The notes under the pieces: generated by a model
Told to the model about the DNA's origin: nothing
Seen by the model: the letters and a program-made list of their open reading frames with translations, nothing else
Database searches by the model: none
In this document: positions 6,258 to 12,952 of the stretch, piece by piece
How the letters are laid out: each line of letters starts with the position of its first letter
Position numbering within the stretch: position 1 is the first letter of the stretch
Assembly: GCA_003537645.1 (NCBI GenBank)
Contig: DPRM01000001.1
Location: 54,655-71,303 of the forward strand
Reading direction: 5' to 3'
Source of the DNA: Prolixibacteraceae bacterium
GTDB lineage: Bacteria > Bacteroidota > Bacteroidia > Bacteroidales > Prolixibacteraceae
DNA: 16,649 nt
Program-made: the position numbers and the translations under genes

Positions 6258-7735
6258 TTAATTTCTTTGATTAATTGTTCCAACAAATGATTGCTTTTCT
6301 TAAAGCTGCCTTTTAGCATTTCCATTAATTCTTTGCTTGAATATTCGTGTTCTTCCTCCTGTTTCGTCGGGTTTTTAATATCCAAATCGTAGCCACGCTC
6401 AATAATGGTTTTAATGTTTACTTTCCAGCAAATGTCGCTTTCTTCGCGGTGGTTCCACCATTTTTTAATTGGTTCAAACTCTTTGGCTTGTATGGGTTTG
6501 GTTTTATTATATGCCTTGTAACCTTCGGGCAAGCGGTGTTCGTAATACCAAATTTCTTTGGTGGCAAAATTGTCAGCCCCTCCCGACCTCCCCGAAGGGG
6601 AGGAGTTTGAATCGCCTTTATCAAAGAACAGTAGGTTTGTGGCTACGGTGGCATAGGGTTGGAATACACTGTTGGGCAAACGGATTATGGTATGCAGGTT
6701 GCAATCTCTAAGCAATTTTTCGCGTACCCGTTGTTTTACTCCATCGCCCGTTAAACTACCATCGGGCAAAACAATTCCCGCCCGTCCGCCGCGTTTAAGC
6801 AAATGAATCATCAAAATTAAAAACAAGTCGGCACTTTCTTTGGTGCGGTAGGTTTGCGGAAAATTGCTTTCGTTTCCGTTGGCCACAATGCCACCAAATG
6901 GCGGGTTTGCCAGTATTACATTTACACGGTGCCTTTCGGTAAAGTTGCTCAAAGGTTGGTCTAAAGCATCGCCAAATTTAATGCCTGGCACTTCAATATC
7001 ATGCAAAATCAGGTTGGTGGTTGCAAGTAAATACGGAAGCGGTTTGTATTCCCAACCTGCAATGTTTTCTTCAATGCTTTTGCGTTGCTCTACGTTTTGG
7101 GCTTGTTTCTTTAAATGCTCGATGGCACAGGTTAAATAACCGCCTGTTCCGCAAGCAGGGTCTAATATTTTTTCGCCCAATTGTGGGTTTACCACATCGG
7201 TAATAAACTGCGTAATGGCGCGGGGCGTGTAGAACTCGCCACTTTTGCCCGCACTTTGCAAATCCTTTAATATGGTTTCGTACAACTCGCCAAAGGCGTG
7301 ACGGTCTTTGGCAATATTAAAATCAATTTCGTTGAGCTTATTCAACACCTTGCGAATGTTGATACCGCTTTTCATGTAATTGTTGTTGCCCTCAAACACT
7401 TCACGAACAATAACGGCACGTTGGTTGCCTGTGCTTAAATCGAGATTGCGTAAAGCAGGGAACAGTTGGCGGTCAACAAATTCCAACAATTCATCGCCTG
7501 TCATTCCTTCGTCATCGCCAGCCCAGTTGCCTTTTTCATTTACCCAGTGAAAATGGTCGGGAATGGGCGAAGTATAATTGTCATCAAGCAATTCAAGTTC
7601 TTTGTCTTTATCCGAAAATATTTTTAAGAAAAGCATCCAGCCCAACTGCTCAATGCGTTGTGCATCGCCATTCAATCCGGTGTCTTGCCACATTATTTGT
7701 TGAATGCTTTTTATAATTCCTCCTATGTTACTCAT
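6254..7735 (-). CDS. hsdM: Type I restriction-modification DNA methyltransferase subunit, with a repeat-derived in-frame insertion
   Basis: N6-adenine methyltransferase subunit of the type I complex. The HsdM N-terminal helical domain covers about residues 5-145 (NIGGIIKSIQQIMWQDTG). The SAM-binding motif DPACGTGG is at 192-199 and the catalytic NPPF at 277-280, after the family segment GEFYTPRAI (167-174). Between FFDKG (about 374) and TKEIWYYEH (from 392), segments that usually lie close together in HsdM, there are about 16 extra residues, DSNSSPSGRSGGADNF. They are encoded by the palindromic repeat at 6575-6608, and the frame is kept. The insertion is after the catalytic core and may be tolerated, but activity is unproven. 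The gene is coupled to hsdS and separated from hsdR by a RAYT gene. Confidence 0.95.
   Translation of the reverse strand: MSNIGGIIKSIQQIMWQDTGLNGDAQRIEQLGWMLFLKIFSDKDKELELLDDNYTSPIPDHFHWVNEKGNWAGDDEGMTGDELLEFVDRQLFPALRNLDLSTGNQRAVIVREVFEGNNNYMKSGINIRKVLNKLNEIDFNIAKDRHAFGELYETILKDLQSAGKSGEFYTPRAITQFITDVVNPQLGEKILDPACGTGGYLTCAIEHLKKQAQNVEQRKSIEENIAGWEYKPLPYLLATTNLILHDIEVPGIKFGDALDQPLSNFTERHRVNVILANPPFGGIVANGNESNFPQTYRTKESADLFLILMIHLLKRGGRAGIVLPDGSLTGDGVKQRVREKLLRDCNLHTIIRLPNSVFQPYATVATNLLFFDKGDSNSSPSGRSGGADNFATKEIWYYEHRLPEGYKAYNKTKPIQAKEFEPIKKWWNHREESDICWKVNIKTIIERGYDLDIKNPTKQEEEHEYSSKELMEMLKGSFKKSNHLLEQLIKEIK
6575..6608. repeat. GC-rich palindromic repeat inside the hsdM coding sequence
   Basis: Reads AGCCCCTCCCGA then CCTCCCC-GAA-GGGGAGG (perfect 7-bp stem, 6587-6603) then AGTTT. 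Same layout as the repeats at 1118-1150 and 1213-1250. Within hsdM (minus strand) it is read in frame and adds residues about 375-390. Confidence 0.8.
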
Positions 7736-7753
7736 TTGCTTGTGTATTAATTT

Positions 7754-7900
7754 GGCTAAAGCCTCTTATTTCTGGATTAATATTTTAATAAATGGGCTAA
7801 AGCCCATTCCTATTCAAAAAAAATGTATTGCCTCCATGTATTGCCTCCAGCTTTAGCTGGAGGACAAAATAGAACAAAAATCAACATTGGCTTTAGCCAA
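7754..7900. repeat. REP-type palindromes downstream of the second RAYT gene
   Basis: Four palindromes of the GGCTAAAGCC family in the gap between hsdM and the RAYT gene: GGCTAAAGCC at 7754-7763, ATGGGCTAAAGCCCAT at 7792-7807, CCTCCAGCTTTAGCTGGAGG at 7844-7863 and TTGGCTTTAGCCAA at 7887-7900. The second lies in a longer unit (TTTTAATAA before it, TATTCAAAA after it) that recurs on the other side of the RAYT gene at 8381-8418. The hsdM promoter, if hsdM has its own, must be in this gap. Confidence 0.88.
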
Positions 7901-7904
7901 ATAA

Positions 7905-8342
7905 TTAATCCTTAAATTTCTGAAAATTATATTTGCTAATAAATTCATCATATTCCTGCTGAAATGTTTTGTGTTTATGGTGCTCTTCCTGATTTTTAAT
8001 ATAATCTCTTACCTTATCCAAAATTGATTCCGAAACAGAAACAGCAAAATATTCATCCTGCCATTCAAATTTCTGTTTGGTCAAACCTTGTTTGTTAATC
8101 CAAAAAGAGGACTCCCCTTTAATCAACTGCATAATTTTTTGAATGGTTTGGTCAATGCTTAGATAAACAAGGCAATGACAGTGGTCATTATATCCATTTA
8201 TGAAATCAATATAAATTCCCTTTTCTTTTGCATTATCGCTAATATGTTGCCAAACTTGTTTGCGCAAGGAAGAACTATCGAGAAACTCTACCCGATTTTT
8301 GGTACTCCACACAAAATGAATATAAACTTTTACAAAAGGCAT
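7905..8342 (-). CDS. REP-associated tyrosine transposase-like protein (Y1/HUH, IS200-like), copy 2
   Basis: A 145-residue Y1-fold nuclease. HUH motif H54-C55-H56 in YNDHCHCLVY, catalytic Tyr114 in VRDYIKNQEEHHKHKTF with Gln118. It shares the KFEWQ and NQEEHHKH blocks with copy 1 but is clearly diverged elsewhere, so it is not a recent duplicate. It lies between hsdR and hsdM on the same strand and is flanked on both sides by GGCTAAAGCC-type palindromes, different from those around copy 1. No tnpB is present. Key residues look intact. The gene splits what is normally a tight hsdR-hsdM-hsdS cluster. Confidence 0.9.
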   Translation of the reverse strand: MPFVKVYIHFVWSTKNRVEFLDSSSLRKQVWQHISDNAKEKGIYIDFINGYNDHCHCLVYLSIDQTIQKIMQLIKGESSFWINKQGLTKQKFEWQDEYFAVSVSESILDKVRDYIKNQEEHHKHKTFQQEYDEFISKYNFQKFKD

Positions 8343-8357
8343 TTGATCTGTTTTTTT

Positions 8358-8481
8358 GGCTAAAGCCTGTTTTGTTCATCATTTTAATAAATGGGCTGAA
8401 GCCCATTTCTATTCAAAATAACCCTGTTCGATGAAATCGGCAATGCATGTTTCCATGGCTGAAGCCCATTTCTATTCAATT
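8358..8481. repeat. REP-type palindromes upstream of the second RAYT gene
   Basis: GGCTAAAGCC at 8358-8367, ATGGGCTGAAGCCCAT at 8391-8406 and ATGGCTGAAGCCCAT at 8455-8469. The last two are each followed by TTCTATTCAA. The unit at 8381-8418 repeats the one at 7782-7819 on the far side of the RAYT gene in direct orientation, 599 bp away. The third copy ends at the hsdR stop codon. Confidence 0.87.
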
Positions 8482-10980
8482 TTACCCAATATTTTTATAC
8501 AATTCAATTTCCAATTCCCGTACTGCCTGTAAGTAATTCTCTTTGCTGCCAAACTCTTTAATTATCTCGGTAGGCGAACCAAACAAATCGAAAGGGTTTA
8601 CCCTTAATACTTCAATACTTTCAATATTGGTAATACCTTCATCTGCATATTTGTCCAACAATGCTTCCAATACTTTTTTAGCCTGGTCACCATATTTTGT
8701 GAAGTAATTCCGCTTTTTCACATTGTTGGCTCTTTCTTTCCTGGTCATTGGCGGCTTGTCGAAAGCAACATGACAAATCAAATCGAACAAATCTACCTTT
8801 TTATCTACCGCCTCATACAAGGCTTCAACCAAAATACCTTGTTCCTGTAATTCGGCAATAATAGCTTCTTTGCGGTCGGTTGAGTTCCATTTGTTTAAAA
8901 ACTCATCGAGCGAAGCAAATTTCTCTTTTATTATTTCTTTGGTATGGTCTTTAAGGCTTGTCGTAATTGGTTTCCCGTGTTGGTCGAAATACATTTCATG
9001 ACTAATCAAAACAGAAACATTAACGCCGTTTACATATACTTTCTGTCTGAACCTTGATTCATCTGACTGATGGATTCCCCTGATTTGAGAATAAGGTGTT
9101 TCAGGCTCATTTAATTGATTTTGAAATTCTTCGTTGATGTAATCAGGGTAATCAAAAGAATCATTCAAATCCTGGTTCAGACAATTTTCTTCTTCGTCAA
9201 CAATTCCGCTTAGATCGGTATCCTCCGAAACAGGTTTAACCCTAATCGGGTCGCCATCGAATTCCTTATCGGCAAACAAATCCGTAGCATTTCTAAAATC
9301 CAATATCGTGAAATAGAGTTTGCCAAATTCTTCATTTATCCGGGTTCCCCGCCCAATAATTTGTTTGAATTTGGTCATTGAATTGATATTGGCATCCAAT
9401 ACAATCACTTTACAGGTTTGAGCATCGACACCTGTTGTCATCAGTTCGGAAGTGGTTGCAATTACCGGATATTTTTCTTCCGGATTGATAAAATTGTCAA
9501 GCTCCCTTTTCCCTTCATCATTGTCGCCTGTAATTTGCATGATATACTTGTAGTTTTCGGCTACCAAATCAGGATTTTGTTTTGCCAGTGCAGTTCGCAT
9601 CCGTTCGGCGTGGTCGATATCAACACAGAACACAATTGTTTTTGCAAAACGGTCAAAGCCTTGTAAAAATTCAGTGAGTTTTTTGGCAACCAAATCGGTA
9701 CGTTCTTCAATAACCAAATTTCGGTCGAAATCTTTACGATTATATATCCGGTCTTCAATAACATTTCCATCTTTGTCTGTTTTGCCTTGCTCTGGTCGCC
9801 AACCTTCGGCATCAACATTTAAGGCAATCCTGACAACCCGATACGGAGCGAGGAAACCGTCGTCGATGCCCTGTTTTAATGAATAAGTATAAACAGGCTC
9901 TCCAAAATATTCTGAATTGCTTGCTTGGTCTGTTTCCTTTGGGGTAGCTGTTAAACCAATATGTGTAGCATTTTTGAAATAGGTCAAGATTTCACGCCAT
10001 GCACTATCCTCTTTCGCGCTTCCACGATGGCACTCGTCTATCACTATCAGGTCAAAGAAATCGGGCGAAAAATCTTTGTAAGCATCTTCAATTCCAGGCT
10101 CATAGTTTGTTAAGCCTTGATATAAACCAAGAAAAACTTCATACGCTTTATCTTCGGTGTCAATACCTCTCTTTTTATTTGACACCAACTCATCTTTACC
10201 TTCTTTGCTATAAACAACCTTCTTTTTAATTATGGTCATTTTATCTTTAAAGTGTTTGAAATCACCTTTCCGGGTTTGGTCAATCAAGGCAGTTCTATCA
10301 GCAAGAAATAATATTCTTTTTTTACTTCTCGATTTCCATAAACGATAAATAATTTGAAAAGCGGTGTATGTTTTTCCTGTACCCGTAGCCATTACCAACA
10401 GAATTCGGTTTTGTCCACTTGCAATGGCTTCAACCGTTCTGTTCACTGCAATTTGCTGATAGTATCTTGGTTTGCGGCTTGTACCATCAAAATAATAATC
10501 TTGTGATGCAATCTTTTCAGCCGTTGGTGTGGTAATACCTTTATATATTTTGTATTTCTCCCAAAGTTGTTCCGGTGTTGGGAAGTTATCTATATCAAGC
10601 TCGGTTTCTATATTCCCATCGGTTGCAGTTCTGTCATGAAATAGAAATCCGTCTCCATTGCTACTGAAAACGCAGGGAATATCTAATATGTTGGCATAAT
10701 CCAATGCTTGTTGAATACCTGCCCTTACAGAATGTTTATTGTCTTTTGCCTCAATAATCGCAATCGGAATGTTGGGCTTATAGTACAAAATGTAGTCAGC
10801 TCGTTTTTTATTACCTCTTGCTGTCAATTTACCACGAACATATATTTTGCCGTCCGTAAACGAAACTTCTTCTAATAGCTGTGTAAGCTTATTCCATCCT
10901 GATTTTTCAACAGCCGGAGTAATAAACTTGGTGCAAATATCACGTTCTGATAAGGATTTTTTATCCATGAGATCAATCAT
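8482..10980 (-). CDS. hsdR: Type I restriction endonuclease, motor and nuclease subunit
   Basis: ATP-driven translocase and nuclease of the type I complex. The N-terminal PD-(D/E)XK nuclease shows Asp62 and the EAK motif (78-80), plus QALDYA at 91-96. The SF2 helicase has Walker A ATGTGKT (198-204), the DECH box (315-318), TATP (344-347) and motif VI IGRGTRI (542-548). The C-terminal part after residue 650 (EAVDKKVDLFDLICHVAF, GDQAKKVLEALLDKYADEGI) resembles the EcoEI-type R subunit C-terminal domain. All catalytic motifs are present, so the enzyme looks functional. The first ATG is at 10978-10980; a second in-frame ATG four codons later (MDKKSLSERD) is an equally plausible start. Confidence 0.95.
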   Translation of the reverse strand: MIDLMDKKSLSERDICTKFITPAVEKSGWNKLTQLLEEVSFTDGKIYVRGKLTARGNKKRADYILYYKPNIPIAIIEAKDNKHSVRAGIQQALDYANILDIPCVFSSNGDGFLFHDRTATDGNIETELDIDNFPTPEQLWEKYKIYKGITTPTAEKIASQDYYFDGTSRKPRYYQQIAVNRTVEAIASGQNRILLVMATGTGKTYTAFQIIYRLWKSRSKKRILFLADRTALIDQTRKGDFKHFKDKMTIIKKKVVYSKEGKDELVSNKKRGIDTEDKAYEVFLGLYQGLTNYEPGIEDAYKDFSPDFFDLIVIDECHRGSAKEDSAWREILTYFKNATHIGLTATPKETDQASNSEYFGEPVYTYSLKQGIDDGFLAPYRVVRIALNVDAEGWRPEQGKTDKDGNVIEDRIYNRKDFDRNLVIEERTDLVAKKLTEFLQGFDRFAKTIVFCVDIDHAERMRTALAKQNPDLVAENYKYIMQITGDNDEGKRELDNFINPEEKYPVIATTSELMTTGVDAQTCKVIVLDANINSMTKFKQIIGRGTRINEEFGKLYFTILDFRNATDLFADKEFDGDPIRVKPVSEDTDLSGIVDEEENCLNQDLNDSFDYPDYINEEFQNQLNEPETPYSQIRGIHQSDESRFRQKVYVNGVNVSVLISHEMYFDQHGKPITTSLKDHTKEIIKEKFASLDEFLNKWNSTDRKEAIIAELQEQGILVEALYEAVDKKVDLFDLICHVAFDKPPMTRKERANNVKKRNYFTKYGDQAKKVLEALLDKYADEGITNIESIEVLRVNPFDLFGSPTEIIKEFGSKENYLQAVRELEIELYKNIG

Positions 10981-11053
10981 TTATTAAACTCTGTTTTTTA
11001 GTCTTGATTTCTCTGGCAATATAGCCATTTATTATGTACTATCTGACTAAATC

Positions 11054-11096
11054 AAAAAAACCGTGCGAGCCGCATTATTTCTAACGCAACCCGCAC
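11054..11096 (-). terminator. Rho-independent terminator of the 11136-11822 gene
   Basis: On the minus strand GTGCGGGTTGC (11096-11086) pairs with GCGGCTCGCAC (11073-11063) over 11 bp with three G-U pairs, followed by GG and seven Ts. It lies 40 bp past the stop codon of the uncharacterised gene and separates it from hsdR, whose promoter should then be in 10981-11053. Confidence 0.85.
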
Positions 11097-11135
11097 AGTA
11101 AAATCCACCATTGTAATATATTTTAACTTTTCTAT

Positions 11136-11822
11136 TTAAGCCGGTGTTTCGGGGGCTAAAGGTTTTTCATGTCTGATTCCATAATCAACCACTTTTGATG
11201 CACTTAGGTATCCGGCATAAAAATCAGGATTTGAACTTTGGTATCGTACCATCATTCGGTTAATCTGATCTTTTAAAATTAGTTTTGAACTAACAAAAAG
11301 TCCTTTCAGCTTCTCATTGTTTGCTTTGCGTTCCGAAACCGAAATTCTGGCCGTTGGCAGGCTGTTTTCGTAAGCCAGAATCAGTGCTGAAAGGCTATTA
11401 AGCTCCACATCAGTAATACCATAAGGAATTAAAGCCTGTAAATAAGTCCAGCCGAGGCCAACAATGGTTTTACTGGTCGAAGCCAATTCGCCATCGCGTT
11501 GTCCTTCAAGTTCCGACTTCGGGAAATTTACTTTTGCCTGCAAAACCATATCCTTAGTTTTACAGGCCATAGCGTAAATCTGTGATGCAACTTCAAAGCT
11601 GCGATTTGCAAGATTAGTCCTAAGAGTTTTCTTTTCAGTCACTAAGCCCGATTGATCCACATCGGTACTTTGCCGGATTGCTTCAATGGCTGCAATCGAA
11701 TTTTCCAATTCATTTACTGCCGCTACAAATGGTTGCAAATTCTGCCAGATAGCCTGGTTTTGTTTCAGAAAGCTTAGTAAAGCCTTCATCATCACTAATT
11801 TGTTTTCATCTTGTTTGTTCAT
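11136..11822 (-). CDS. Uncharacterised protein, probably all-helical
   Basis: I cannot assign a function. The protein has about 228 residues from MNKQDENKLVMMK; a start 12 codons upstream at 11858 would add MFQQYKLFKIQR and is less likely. The sequence alternates hydrophobic and polar residues as in long helices: KALLSFLKQNQAIWQNLQPFVAAVNELENSIAAIEAIRQ, then LANRSFEVASQIYAMA, then AYENSLPTARISVSERKANNEKLKGLF. There is no signal peptide or membrane segment. It ends with a Pro-rich tail (KPLAPETPA). The pattern resembles a family of unnamed roughly 200-residue proteins seen across Bacteroidota, from memory only. It has its own terminator and an unusual 21-bp repeat array 120-290 bp upstream of its start. 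Confidence 0.75.
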   Translation of the reverse strand: MNKQDENKLVMMKALLSFLKQNQAIWQNLQPFVAAVNELENSIAAIEAIRQSTDVDQSGLVTEKKTLRTNLANRSFEVASQIYAMACKTKDMVLQAKVNFPKSELEGQRDGELASTSKTIVGLGWTYLQALIPYGITDVELNSLSALILAYENSLPTARISVSERKANNEKLKGLFVSSKLILKDQINRMMVRYQSSNPDFYAGYLSASKVVDYGIRHEKPLAPETPA

Positions 11823-11945
11823 TCGCTGAATTTTAAAGAGTTTATACTGTTGAAACACCTAATTTTTCAGTTCTGGTCTGTACATCTAAAATATCCTGTC
11901 ATTGCTATTCTATTATTCAGTCAAAAATGTTTGTATAATATTTTT

Positions 11946-12113
11946 AAGTCACCAAATCGTCATTTTCAAGTTCCAAACTGGTTCTTACAAGTTCCAAACT
12001 GACTATTAGACTTACCAAATTAACTTTTCCAAGTTCCATATACACTTTTGCGTGTTTCAAATTAACTTTTATAACTTACCAAAGCACATTTATAAGTTCA
12101 ATATAGACCTCTA
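11946..12113. repeat. Degenerate direct repeats with a 21-bp period
   Basis: About eight units related to AAGTTCCAAATTGACTTTT run head to tail. The CC (or TC) of each core falls at 11952, 11973, 11994, 12015, 12036, 12057, 12079 and about 12098, spacing 21 bp five times, then 22 and 20. The clearest units are the two with AAGTTCCAAACTG at 11968 and 11989. A weaker ninth unit may start at 12114. The array lies upstream of the uncharacterised gene at 11136-11822. On the minus strand the six units nearest the gene read as heptads such as KVYMELG, KVNLVSL, IVSLELV and RTSLELE, ending in TAA at 11944-11946. Confidence 0.75.
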
Positions 12114-12535
12114 AAGGCACAAGAATCACCTTCCCGGATTTCCGAAGCAGTTTATCATTTTCCGAACGACTGTTGAAAAAATCAGGAAACCCACAATATA
12201 TTTCCCGGAGAAGTTTCAAACTTTACAAACGTCGGTTCAAGTCAAATAAAACGCCATTGTGTCAATCAAAAACGAGAGTTCAATGCAATTTAAATGGGTA
12301 TTCATTAAAAGTAGAAACGGGTAAATATTTCTATTTGTGAGAAAAGTTACAAAAAACAAACTATATAACAAAATATTTTTTGAAGAAAATAACGAACTGG
12401 TCGATAATTTTTATATATGCTGCATTTTTGGCAACAAAACTTCTTTTTTCATTTATGCTTATACCGATTGCACATTCATAATAGTCCAATTGCGACTTCG
12501 GCATATTGCACTATATTCATGTAACATTGGCATTA
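12114..12535. other. AT-rich stretch without a supported gene
   Basis: No convincing coding sequence. A short open frame on the plus strand (12337-12546) has low-complexity, AT-driven composition and no recognisable pattern, so I do not call it. Scattered pieces similar to the 21-bp repeat (for example AAGTTTCAAACTTTAC at about 12211) suggest the array was once longer. Confidence 0.5.
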
Positions 12536-12738
12536 ATCCCGATTAATCGGGATAATTAATATTTTGCATTGGTCTAAAATATAGGAATTATCAGATATAA
12601 GGTTGATTTAACTAGCAACGGCATTTATGCCGTTAAAAGATGAACAGTCCATATTTCGGCTTTAGCCCAAACATCCTGTCATTTCGGCTAAAGCCGAGAT
12701 TTGTCTGTTTCTCATTTCCCCAGACCTAAAGGCCTGGG
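12536..12738. repeat. Cluster of four REP-type palindromes
   Basis: ATCCCGATTAATCGGGAT (12536-12553, perfect palindrome), AACGGCATTTATGCCGTT (12617-12634), GGCTTTAGCC (12658-12667) with TCGGCTAAAGCCGA (12684-12697), and CCCAG-A-CCTAAAGG-C-CTGGG (12718-12738). The third belongs to the same family as the palindromes around the second RAYT gene; the first resembles the CCCCGATAAATCGGGG palindrome beside the first. There is no transposase gene next to this cluster. Confidence 0.82.
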
Positions 12739-12836
12739 CCATTCATAACCAATAAACCGATAATTCCGAATATAAATACAATTGGTATTAGCTATTTTCT
12801 CAATTTTCATAACATCCATCTGACCTTAGCCTCCTA

Positions 12837-12939
12837 AAAACAACAAAAGACCCATCTCTGAGTCTTTTGTCTAATATCTATCATCTAAAATCTTCTTCCT
12901 AAATCAACGGAAAAATCTTGTGATCGGCCAGGTATTCCA
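12837..12939. repeat. 103-bp direct repeat, copy A (behind the kinase gene)
   Basis: Aligns without gaps to 15544-15646 at an offset of 2707 bp with seven mismatches. It contains a terminator hairpin and the last 13-14 codons of a cysC-type reading frame. Confidence 0.93.
12843..12870 (-). terminator. Terminator downstream of the histidine kinase gene
   Basis: ACAAAAGAC (12843-12851) pairs with GTCTTTTGT (12862-12870) over a 10-nt loop, with a T-rich stretch following on the minus strand. It is the diverged copy of the cysNC terminator at 15550-15577, lies 80 bp beyond the kinase stop and should end its transcript. Confidence 0.75.
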
Positions 12940-12952
12940 AATACATTTTTAA
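12899..12952 (-). pseudogene. Remnant of the 3' end of a second cysNC/cysC gene
   Basis: Immediately after the kinase TGA, and in the same frame, the minus strand reads LKMYLEYLADHKIFPLI and then TAG. The intact CysNC ends SKTIMEYLADHKIFPLI. In the shared EYLADHKIFPLI segment the three base differences between the copies (TAC/TAT, CTG/TTG, TTT/TTC) are all synonymous. This suggests the fragment came from a paralogue that had been maintained as coding sequence before truncation, not from a fresh copy of the neighbouring gene (inference from only three sites). Confidence 0.8.

Noticed and set aside
11811..12002. Plus-strand open frame ending in the 21-bp repeats (heptads like FQVPNW)
   Set aside because: It starts inside the opposite-strand gene and stops after only three repeat units; the periodicity itself is reported as a repeat.
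12337..12546. Plus-strand open frame of 69 codons in the AT-rich gap
   Set aside because: Low-complexity, AT-driven composition, no recognisable pattern, and its end runs into a REP palindrome.
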